From positions 1 through 64,000 of the forward strand of contig JAAVTG010000042.1 in the NCBI GenBank assembly GCA_011947345.1: a stretch of 64,000 bases of DNA, read 5' to 3'. The first letter of the stretch is position 1. Each line of letters opens with the position of its first letter. Shown piece after piece: positions 45,811 through 54,787 of the stretch. A program made the position numbers and the translations under genes. Origin of the DNA: Phytophthora quininea. Its lineage: Eukaryota; Oomycota; Peronosporomycetes; Peronosporales; Peronosporaceae. The notes beneath the pieces were generated by a model. That model did no database searches and was not told the origin of the DNA. It saw only the letters and a program-made list of their open reading frames with translations.

Positions 45811-46991
45811 AGCTTAACGGACTCTTGTTAGTACTCGCGGTTGCTGTACTAGCGGACGCTGCTGTTGGAAACCAAGGACTGATGTTAAGGGCCACTGACG
45901 ACGACGAAACGCGACCTGCTTCGCTTCAAGCAAGTCATTTCGGATGCCAAAGTCTCGACGAAGGTGAAGCTCTGGTCTCAGCAAGGAAAATCGCTCAAGG
46001 ACGTTCAGAAATCGTTGGGTCTGAGTTGGCTCACTGCGGCGTCTCCAAAATTCAAATACTACGACGCGTTCGTGACGTCTCAAGTTCCTTTGTGGGCCAA
46101 GAAAGGCTTCTCAACTGAGCAAGTGAAGGTGATATTGGGGATTGACAAGTTGTCGGATCAAGCGATGATCGCCAACGTAAATTTCAAGTACTACGGTCAA
46201 TATCTGACGACACAAATTCCTGCTTGGATGAAGCAAGATTTGTCCTTGCAACAAGTGCGAGTGATATTGGATATCGACCATGTGGCAGACCGAGCTCTCT
46301 CGTCGAATGTGTTCTTCAAATACTACAGCGAGTTCGTCAACAAGCAGATCCCACACTGGGTCAAAAAGACACCCCTCCTGACGACATTTTCATGGCCTTG
46401 GGTCTCAACAAACTTGAGACAACGACCGACTTTGCTTCTAGTCCAAACTTTAACTTTTACCAGAACTTCATGCACGACAATGTCGAGAAGTGGGCGATGA
46501 GTTTCCTAACTGCCGATGACGTCGCCAAGAAGTTGAATTTGGCCAAACTGGAAGGGAATTCGAATGTGATCAACAATGTTTGGCTCAACCGGTTTGCTGA
46601 CTCAGCGGATGAGTTCCGAGTCAGTGGCTGGAACAAGCAGCATCTATTGAGTTTCGATGTCTGGCAAAAATTGGGGCTAAATGCCATGTCGTCGGCCCAG
46701 CGTGAAAGCTCCGCGCAATTCCGGACGTACAAACTTTACGTCAAAGAACTGGACGACGCGATCGACTTGGTACGACCAGTTGGTTTAGCTGCTCGCAACG
46801 CGATCAGCCCGGGCGCTACGGCTGAAGAAATCTCGGCCAAACTCAAACTGTGGGTCGAATCCGGTAAGACGGAAAGTTTCGCTAAATATGCACTGGGGAT
46901 GAACAAGTTGAAGGGAGCCAAACTCGAGAAGCACAAGTATTACAAATACTTGGAGGAATTTCGAGAGATTCAGAAGAAAACCAGCGAATAA
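45811..46991 (+). pseudogene. RXLR-like LWY effector E5, split by nested insertions
   Basis: The first residues are hydrophobic (LNGLLLVLAVAVLADAA), a signal-peptide core without its own Met. The matching start region lies at about 35,577, left of the insertion, where a near-start triplet is disturbed by one extra base. The RXLR position reads GLMLR (first Arg lost) with an acidic run after it. LWY modules: LWSQQGKSLKDVQKSLG, PLWAKKGFSTEQVKVILG, PAWMKQDLSLQQVRVILD, PHWVKK, then FDVWQKLG and LWVESGKTESFAKYALG, ending at TAA 46,989-46,991. Frameshifts lie near 45,950 and 46,372. It has one more module than E1, so it was a long member of the family. Confidence 0.82.
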
Positions 46992-47756
46992 TACGTTGAA
47001 GTTATTGATCACATTCCAAGAGCAATATGCAGCTCCGGCCAAAGTTTCTTGCTGGCAACCTTTGCCTTAATCTTTCGGCGTATCAAGGTTAAACGTCCGT
47101 CAAATGCGTCACCGATATCGCGCCGTGTGTTAGCTTCTTCGAATTTAGTGTGTTCACGAATCCACGACACCTTTTTGCCCAAACGATCCCATATTTGTCA
47201 TGTGCGCTGGATAATCTAAATGAAACATACTACGAAGTTTCAGTCATTGACACAGTTTGAAGAAATCTCGGCCAAACTCAAACTGTGAGTCCGACGTCAA
47301 GGAAAATTTAAACGTTTTTGTGAAGTTGAGAACCAACGAACACTTATCTAACCTTTCATGTAATACTGCACCGGTGTAGTGTATTTGAGTATCCAGCTCG
47401 CTTTCCTACCGTCGTGCCAAGACATGGCGTAAGCCATGCCCCGGACACTTTCCAACATCCACGAGAAGGATTACGGGCACTGGAAGTAGCAAAGCTTCCA
47501 AGACAAGAACAACGCCGTAAACGTGCCCTTCTCCTTGGCTCCCAAGGAGAAGCACGGCACGGCTAGTAGTTTTGAGACCTCCTCACTTTTACTTCTACGT
47601 CTAATACACTAGGCAACGTTCGTGCGGGATCGCCACCCGCATCGCGGCTTGTTGTTTTAGATTATTCCGGAGACACCACAACCGGCCACCGTCCCCAAAT
47701 CGAGAACCGACATCTTGATGCAAAGTTGCAGCTAAGGCCTATACTACGACTAGTAT
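46992..47756. other. Intergenic, with a small effector-derived duplicate
   Basis: No gene. 47,259-47,287 is an exact 29-bp copy of E5 sequence at 46,824-46,852. A perfect 11-bp stem hairpin (CTTCTCCTTGG, loop CTC) lies at 47,528-47,552. Confidence 0.6.
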
Positions 47757-47760
47757 TCAG

Positions 47761-48096
47761 CTAGTAGTCCGCGTACCTTTTCCATAACCAGTATGCCGGA
47801 TTTTGTCTACCCTCTGTCTTGATGCCCAAAACCGCATTGAAATACTCCGGGTCCACGCCACGTCTGCGCAGCGAGCTGAACAGCATCGACTCGAGCTCTT
47901 TCGAGAGATTCTCGAGCTTAGGTTGTTTGGCCATTGACACCAAAAGCAGTGCGATTCTTTCCGCGGGGATCTTTTGTGCCAGAGTATCGAAAAGCACCGA
48001 TCTAGAAGCGAAGAAGTTGCCTTCACCTCTAGCCTCTCGGTACTTGAGCACGAAGTTGAACCACGCGAGTACTGTCTCGTTACTGATGTCCACACT
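47761..48096 (-). pseudogene. RXLR-type effector C-terminal fragment (E8), other subfamily
   Basis: About 112 residues ending RYADY at a stop at 47,761-47,763. The helical pattern WFNFVLKYREARG, FDTLAQKIPAERIALLLVSM and LESMLFSSLRRRGVDPEYF resembles WY-fold effectors of a different branch from E1-E7. The sequence is cut on its N-terminal side exactly at the left inverted repeat of a hAT element (48,097). I did not find the missing N-terminus beyond the element. The assignment is by pattern, not by exact motif. Confidence 0.5.
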
Positions 48097-48950
48097 CAGG
48101 GGTCCGCAAAAATGGATTGGGATTGTGTGATTGCCGATATTGTCAATCACAATACCTGATTGTGGAAAGATCGGCAATCGCAATCACGGATTTTCCCCTC
48201 GGTCCTATCAGGTTTTACTGCTGTTAGAGCCGCAGAGGAAAATTGCTGGCCTCCTGGACAAAATGACCGCGCTTGATGTCATCACTTGTAAACTCCAGCG
48301 CAACGACATGACTGTGGCCACTGTTCGCGACATTTTTGACATTGTGCTAGACGACGACGATAGCATGGAGAAGTATCTTGCCCCGGATGCGGATATTGTC
48401 GAGTCTGGAGCGTTTGAAAGCGGGCTGGCTAAAATTCAAGCTGGCGTAGAGACCTCCTTGTTGCGAAACGAGCGAAAGGCGTTGCATCGTCTCACTACAA
48501 CCTCACCGGATCCGAATCAATCACCAGCAGCTCCTGTTGAGACAACTACAGCAAGGTCAAAACGGAAGCGCGCCGCTGATGCTCTGGATGAGAAGCTCAA
48601 GAAAGAATCACGCCGACACAGGGAACCACAGTCGAAGTTTATCGACGCAACCTGGATTCCTGCGACCTCCGTAGTTGCTGAGCGCTTTTTCTCGACCGTT
48701 AAAAGCACTGTCGGGTATTTGAGGAAGCGCCTGAGCCACGAAAACCTCGAGATGATCATGTACTTGAAGCTGAACTGGGACTTAGTGACTCTTGCGGACG
48801 TGTCGAAGGCCATTGAGCGAGCCAAACACATTAGCGATGCAGTACTTGTGTAATAGATTGCAATAACCAGCTAGGAGATTGAAGAGATTGCAATCATTGA
48901 TTGTTCCAGATCGAAGCAGTCAATAAAAAATCTATATTGACGGACCCCTG
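48097..48950 (+). mobile_element. hAT deletion derivative, 854 bp, with inverted repeats
   Basis: Perfect 10-bp terminal inverted repeats, CAGGGGTCCG at 48,097-48,106 and CGGACCCCTG at 48,941-48,950. The interior holds only the C-terminal part of a transposase on the plus strand. The neighbouring 8-mers (TCCACACT and ATGTTGAA) do not match, so the target-site duplication is lost or the ends were recombined. Confidence 0.75.
48251..48853 (+). pseudogene. hAT transposase C-terminal dimerisation part
   Basis: The reading frame ends at TAA 48,851-48,853 with the hAT dimerisation block: WIPATSVVAERFFSTVKS, then GYLRKRLSHENLEMIMYLKLNWDLV. The upstream part is open but has no catalytic-core motif, so the element is non-autonomous. 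A basic KRSK-like patch lies before the domain. Confidence 0.8.
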
Positions 48951-49919
48951 ATGTTGAAGCGCCATCCCCACGAGTGTCAGCCACAACTAACCATGGTAGA
49001 GCGGCTGACAAAACCTGGCGGAAATGGAAGAGCTATCAGTAACTTGGCCATGCCAGTCCAACGACGGCGAGTACAGCCTACGGACCCTACAGAACCGGTG
49101 GTGCTGGTTGAAGATCATCTATTCTCTGTTATTGCTAACAAATAGACCCCTGAGATCGCTAGAGGCTGTGCCTTATACGCTTTGGTATGTCTTATTGTTG
49201 TGTCTTGAGACCTTGAAACATCCTTGCTCTATGAGCGCTTGTGTGCTGTAACTTCATATACACATGAGAGATCACCAATTCTCCCATGCGGTGGTGTTAG
49301 ATCCTGCATGTACACGCGGAGGGTTCACCAGGCCTACGCGCGTCGGTGGAAGATCCCTAGGGATATCTTGAGAACTCGGCGGGGCGGCCAGGTCCGTCGC
49401 GCCTTTGGTAGCGGAAATCTTTGACACGCGAGTCCTCCCGAGTGCTGGCAGTTCTTGATCTTGAACGCAAAGGGTTCGCCAAGTTCAGCGCGCCTTGGTG
49501 GTTAAACTTTGAGCACACAGGGGTTACCAAGCCCCTGCATGCTGTAGTGAGGGGTTGAGTTCTTGTGGACTATCGCCCAGCACGTCACATCTTCATACTA
49601 GACGCCAGGAACTCCTTCTCCTCCCATACTCAAACCCAACAAAACCACCGACGTCATGAAATTGTCCCGCGATCATAAAGATAGAGATTTTCCTTTGATT
49701 ATTGTGCTTGCAAGAGTTTATCTCTGCAAACCGATGTCTACTGCAACGCAAGAGCGATTTTTAGTCTAAGCGGATACATTATCAGCGATCTTCGCACATG
49801 CCTTGGCGACAAGCGTGCAGAAGTGCTCTCTGGTTCACATCCTGAAGGTCGCATCGCAAACGCCATCAAGGATGGCATACCGATCTTGTGATCCCATGAC
49901 CACAGTCGCCAGTTCTTGA
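48951..49919. other. Intergenic, no gene assigned
   Basis: Between the hAT derivative and effector E6. I see only short open frames. The last 60 bp hold the E6 leader. Confidence 0.5.
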
Positions 49920-49929
49920 CGCTGAACCA
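49920..49929 (+). promoter_or_regulatory. Shared upstream motif CGCTGAACCA (effector E6)
   Basis: Third occurrence of the motif, 53 bases before the E6 ATG, followed by GTCGACAA and, 30 bp on, by CACTCGACAAAGGACTGCAA, which resembles the E2 leader. Confidence 0.5.
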
Positions 49930-49982
49930 GTCGACAATTTCTTCTCCACTCGATACATCACTCGACAAAGGACTGCAAGACG

Positions 49983-51110
49983 ATGCGTGTTCTTCATTTC
50001 CTGGTATTGTCTGCAGTTGCTCTCCTCGCCACTTGCAACGGTGCAGCCAATGCTACGGAATCAAATAATTCAAGGGTCGTGAGGGTTGCTGCTACCGTGG
50101 ACGACACCGAAGAGCGAGCCCCCAACCTCTCACCGCTGAAAAATGCCGTCTCCAAGACCCAGTCCAAGATCACTTCGGCAGCGTCGTCCGTCAAGCTCAA
50201 ACTGTGGGGAACGAGCGGCAAAAACGTCGACGAATTGAAGAAGTTGTTGGGAATGCAGAACCTGGACGATGCGGCTTTGAAATCGTCGCCCCAGTTCAAA
50301 GTGTACAACGAACTACTGACTGCCCAAGTGTCTCGCTGGTCCAAGAAGGACCTGACCCCGGAGCAAGTTCGTGTTTTCCTCGGCATCGACAAGCTGTCCG
50401 ACCATGTGCTTGCGAGCAATCCCAACTATAAGTACTACGAATGGTTCGTGGAAAACCAAATTCCGGTCTGGGTCAAGAAGGACACGTCGGTGGGTGATGT
50501 TTGGAAGATGTTGGGACTGAACGCGCACACGACGCAAGCTGGCGTGTTCAACAGCCCCAACTACCAACTCTACGAAAAATTCATGGCAAAAACGTTCGAA
50601 AACTACGCGGCGAACCTGTTGTCTCAGAAGGGCGTGGCGGCTAAGATGGGGTACCGAAACATGGAGGGCGTTGAGCGCCTGGTGAACAGGAACTTGCTGA
50701 AGAGATACGGGGCATCGACGGACACGTACCGAGAGAAGGGCTGGCTGCAGAATGGCGTCTCTAGCTACGATGTGTGGGTGAAGCTGAAGGTCGCGACCGC
50801 CCGTGAAAACTCAAAGGAGTTCAACATGTACCGAAGTTACGTCAACAAATTGGATGACGAAATCGAGAGTTCTCGGAGGTTGGGCTTGCCGGTCATCGCC
50901 ATCGGCAAAGACGCTACGAGCGCCGAGGTGACGACTAGAATCAAGATCTGGGTCGACTCCAATCGATCCGAGCACTTTGTCAAGTACGCACTGGGCTTGA
51001 ACGGACTGAAGGGGAAGGAGCTGACGAAGAACAAGAACTACAAATACTTGGAGGAGTTTGTCAAGGATAGGGACACACAGAAGCTGGTGCGCGAGCAAGT
51101 GTTTGGGTAA
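49983..51110 (+). CDS. RXLR-like LWY effector E6, intact ORF
   Basis: An uninterrupted 375-residue ORF. It has a signal peptide (residues 1 to about 22, MRVLHFLVLSAVALLATCNG), RVVR at 31-34 in the RXLR position (Leu replaced by Val), and EER at 43-45. About six tandem LWY modules follow: LWGTSGKNVDELKKLLG, SRWSKKDLTPEQVRVFLG, PVWVKKDTSVGDVWKMLG, YAANLLSQKGVAAKMG, WLQNGVSSYDVWVKL and IWVDSNRSEHFVKYALG. Stop TAA at 51,108-51,110. By family knowledge it would be secreted and delivered into plant cells, where LWY arrays bind host proteins; I cannot name a target. It is the only member here that could encode a full product as read. E7 follows 190 bp downstream. Confidence 0.9.
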   Translation: MRVLHFLVLSAVALLATCNGAANATESNNSRVVRVAATVDDTEERAPNLSPLKNAVSKTQSKITSAASSVKLKLWGTSGKNVDELKKLLGMQNLDDAALKSSPQFKVYNELLTAQVSRWSKKDLTPEQVRVFLGIDKLSDHVLASNPNYKYYEWFVENQIPVWVKKDTSVGDVWKMLGLNAHTTQAGVFNSPNYQLYEKFMAKTFENYAANLLSQKGVAAKMGYRNMEGVERLVNRNLLKRYGASTDTYREKGWLQNGVSSYDVWVKLKVATARENSKEFNMYRSYVNKLDDEIESSRRLGLPVIAIGKDATSAEVTTRIKIWVDSNRSEHFVKYALGLNGLKGKELTKNKNYKYLEEFVKDRDTQKLVREQVFG

Positions 51111-51300
51111 ATGACATTAACGCCTTGGTCAAACGAGGTAGAGCTAAAGAAACGGGTCAATGCTGCAGCCAAACGTTGAGTTCCGTTTTCGGGTGGCGAT
51201 AATGAAGTGTGTACAGACATCCGAAATCATAATCTTTGTTGGTTCGACGGCTACTCAAGGCTTTAGTCTTCATTGTAGAAAACACCCCACAAAGTGCACT

Positions 51301-51641
51301 ATGACGTTGCGAGTTGATCGCTTTTTGGCATTTCTACTCCTCCCAGTTGCTCTTGCCGCAATTACTGCTCAAAACGACTGAGGATTCGACAGGAAGGCTG
51401 CTGAAAGTCTCTGTTCCGTTCGGTGAGGTTGGCAATTCCGACGAGCGAGCCCCCACCTCTCGTCGTTGATAGTCAAAACCCAGTCCACGATCACTTAGTG
51501 GCCGGCCAAGTGTTTCTTTTGTCCAAGAAAGACCTGACTCCAGAGCAGATTCGAGTGGTCCTCGGCATCGACAAGCTGCACAAACTTTTGCGACCAGCAA
51601 GGTTGAAAACTACACGCTACCGGGCCGTTGATTTGGTCTAG
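51301..51641 (+). pseudogene. Relic of an RXLR-like effector E7
   Basis: Begins with a signal peptide from the ATG at 51,301 (MTLRVDRFLAFLLLPVALA), with a stop soon after. In another frame it continues with STGRLLKVSVPFGEVGNSDERA: RLLK in the RXLR position and DER in place of EER. Then about 100 codons are deleted and the second module follows (LLSKKDLTPEQIRVVLGID). It is closest to E2 and occupies the same place relative to E6 as E2 does to E1. Not functional. Confidence 0.78.
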
Positions 51642-51668
51642 AATACGTTTTTAGCGAAGAGAGGTTGA

Positions 51669-52243
51669 GAATCAGGGATCGGAAAAAACATTGGCATTGT
51701 TACATTGTAAAAATTGTTCTCCACAATATTGATTGTGGCGACCTCGACCAATATTGTCAGAATCGTGAGGGCAACCAGCAACTTCTACTCGTAGCTGTCG
51801 TGCTCTTCTGTCTCTGTTTCACTATCTTCACAAGCTACCCGCACTGCCTTCGAAATGATTTCGTTCGTAACAAGATCCCAGTTAAGCCTCAAGTAGAGGA
51901 TTGACTCGAGCGTCTCCGCACTCATTCTCTTCCGCATATATCCAAGCATGCACTTCACTGCAGAGAACAGTCGTTCCACCTCGACGGAGGTAGCTGGAAG
52001 CCAAGCCAAATCGATGTATTTCGAGCGGTTTTCCTCTCTGGACTTGGATCTCTTCGATAGCTGTGTGATATGACTGGTGGCGGACTTCTTGATGCAGATG
52101 CTGAGTCGGCCGGAGCAGCTGAAGGTGGCGCTGCTGGACGCGAGCACAATGGCGGAACCGACGAACGACAGCCGCAGGTTCTGCTGTGAACAGACGCTGG
52201 TGGAAGGATCCCGCCTGAGAGAAGCGAGCAGCTGAAAGGGCAT
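51669..52243 (-). pseudogene. hAT transposase C-terminal fragment
   Basis: Minus-strand dimerisation block: WLPATSVEVERLFSAVKCM, GYMRKRMSAETLESIL and YLRLNWDLV (about 52,030-51,890). At 51,669 lies CAGGGATCGG, a variant of the inverted repeat of the 48,097 element, at the expected distance beyond the transposase end. I find no matching right repeat, so this is a remnant. Confidence 0.72.
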
Positions 52244-53446
52244 ATTTCGGGATCACCAGGAGCTCGAGCCCAAGACGGCTCACTCGAATTCGCGACGGAG
52301 CACGCAGGACTCGGGACAGATCAAGCAAAGACCAGTGCAGGAGGCGGACACGCGCAGAAGCGCCCAAGCTGACGACAGGTGCAGTGGACGACGGACGTAA
52401 CGGTGGCTGGACGACGGACAGCAACTGAAGGACGGACACGGACAGTAGGTAGCAGCAGGATAGTGTCAGGGCCGGTGACAGCAGGCACCGAGCTCACGAA
52501 GGAGGACCAGTGGACCATCACTACTGTGTTCACGTTGGAGGACCAGTAGCTCAGGCTACTGAGTTTACGTTGGAGGGCCAGTAGCTACGGCTATCGAGTT
52601 TACGTTGGAGGGCCAGTAGCTACGGCTATCGAGTCCACGTTGAGGACCAGTACCCCAGTGCTGTATCCACGTTGGACGTGTTGGAGGGCCCGAGTAGACG
52701 TGCTTGGAGTTCACGAAGTACAGGACCGGCGGGCGAGGCTAGCCGAGTTCACGGAGATCGACGACACTTGCAACAGGAGCGTCGGCTAAAGAGGAGGAAG
52801 TAATATAAATTGGTGTTGAGCACCGGCGCAGGGCAGCGACTTGCACCCTGTCGGCCAGTAGTGTCCGGTTGTAGTGAAGTTTACACAGCGAACCTCGTGG
52901 CATCGACGCACGAAAGCACTTGGGCTACGATTACCCAGGAGCAGGGGTTCCAGAAGCTCATTACATCTGCTTTGACTTCCCCGGGTAATCTGCGGCGTCT
53001 GATGGTAGGCGCGACTGCTGCCTCATTTCGCCGTAACACCACTCGTACTTGCAGGCCTTGGTGAACGAACACTAGAGGCTTTGGTGCGCTTCTTCTTTGA
53101 AGTGCCTGGGCGGGTCGATTCAGATTTTCTGTGTTTGCGCTTGGTGCTGGGCTCTGTGGAGACACAAGCGCTACCGGAATTAATCGATTCCTCTCCTGTG
53201 GAGAGCAAAAGCCGATGGATAGTGCTGGTTTCTTCTGGAGGCTTGGGGAGCAAACGCCGAGCTGATCGACATCGTTGGTAGAACAGGCTTGGGCGGAGTG
53301 ATTCGAGATGAGACTACCTACGATAGTAGCGTGGTTAGCGGAGGAGTTCAAAAGTGTGAGCTGGAGCGCGCCGTGGTCCAGCAAAACCTCGCTCGTGCTC
53401 TCCCACTTCCTCGTTCCTCGAGACCGCAGACGTGGTTATTTATGCC
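52240..53446. other. Repeat-rich region, possible solo-LTR remnant
   Basis: Between the hAT fragment and the duplicated segment. It contains the 35-bp minisatellite, and near 52,798-52,870 a TAATATAAATTGGTGTTGAG stretch followed by GC-rich sequence that loosely resembles the Gypsy LTR around 36,610-36,650. I see no gene. Confidence 0.35.
52528..52666. repeat. 35-bp minisatellite, four copies
   Basis: Units begin at 52,528, 52,563, 52,598 and 52,633. The second and third are identical over 35 bp; the first and fourth are diverged. The unit core is ACGTTGGAGGGCCAGTAGC. Confidence 0.85.
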
Positions 53447-54787
53447 TCTGCCAACTCGTCGAACAAGACCGCACAGCACTTCAACGACAAGATACACAAT
53501 TAGATCGATGCATTGCAATTGTTTTCCTGAGAAATTGACATTGTTCCAATATTGATTGTGTCGAGCGTCTCGGCAACAATCCATATACAATGGATATTGT
53601 CCGATGCCTGGTTGAGAATTGACGACTTTATCGACGTTACATCGGTTCTCAGCAGCCTGCCAGTTGAATTGGCAGCCGTTTGGCTGTACATCTTGCCAGG
53701 ACAACAACCGCCACAGTTAGCGAGAAATGGTAAACTCGCATTCTTGCTCATTGTCGAGCTACTACCGATAGTACTACAGTAGACGCGAGGCGCTGGATTT
53801 GGACGGTCAATATTCGCCAAGTACGCGATGGCTCAGCGGTCGAGCCGGCAAGGCTTTCGGAGAGATCATTTTTCTGTCGTTCTCATTCAGCAGGGCTCTG
53901 AAGTATGCCATATTACTACGCATACTTTTCTGAAGAGGCCTCGGAATACATATCCCCACACTTATGAGTATTCAAACGCGTACCGTGGCATTTCTTCTAG
54001 GCATTCTAGTGGAGCTCAGCCCGGATAGACTCGACACTGTGGACATCCCACAAATCCCGGTTGTACATCAGCATCATCAGCATCTGCAGAGTCTCGGTAT
54101 TCATGGACTTCCGTAAGTCTGTGTCTACGAGCTTCACACTCGAGAAGAACCTCTCGCACTCGTTGGAGGTTGGAGGCACGTAGGCCAGGTCGTCGTAGGG
54201 AGCCCTGTGTGCTGTTCTACGCTTCTTAAACGCCTGAGTTACAATTGAGCCCGCCTCAGCTTCGCTTTCCTGCTCAAGGGCGCGGCGGTTTTGACGAACT
54301 GGGGCACAAGCAGCACACTCGGAAGGCGTCAACGTCTCCCCGCGCTGCAGCTTTACTATCCCCGTCTCCAGAGCAGAGTAGGTCACGATAGATGCCGTCG
54401 CCTTCAAACGGTTCTTTAGCTGAGGAAACATTTTAATGGTCTGGTCCAGCAGTCGGCGAGCCCCAGACAACGTCAAAGTGGTCTTTGCAGGGCCAAAGTA
54501 ACATCTCCCAACTGCTTCAGGTCCTTCAGGAGCGTTTTCACCTTGGACGAATTGCTGCGGCTTAGCACAAGAGGCAGGATTTCGTATTTCTTTAGAACTC
54601 CCCGTTCAATTGACTGAAGAGCTGGCTCCAACTTGGTGAAGCGCAGCTGCATTTCATACGTGCAGGACCACCTTGTATCATTACTCAGCACTGGTGCTAG
54701 CGGACTCGTACGCAGGAGAATCGCTCTGCCTTTTATCGTTCGTAGCTTTACCATCAGCGATTGAACTTTAGCGTTCAAAGTTTCACG
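53447..54787. repeat. Right copy of the 1.34-kb duplicated segment
   Basis: Direct copy of 1-1,342 in the same orientation. It includes the left hAT inverted repeat (53,891-53,907) and the transposase 3' half. It ends at CACG (54,784-54,787), four bases shared with the end of the inverted duplication that follows. Confidence 0.93.
54006..54778 (-). pseudogene. hAT transposase, C-terminal half (second copy)
   Basis: 54,476-54,006 reads as one frame of 156 residues, including the dimerisation block ECERFFSSVKLVDTDLRKSM. 54,778-54,473 gives the preceding core piece, ending in the same NAKVQSLMVKLRTIKG stretch as the first copy. Truncated at the duplication breakpoint. Confidence 0.82.

Noticed and set aside
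48951..49150. Missing N-terminus of effector fragment E8 beyond the hAT element
   Set aside because: The minus-strand translation shows no signal peptide, RXLR or helical pattern, and the flanks give no target duplication to join.
52881..53384. 167-residue minus-strand ORF
   Set aside because: It lies in repeat-rich DNA with competing open frames and no motif.
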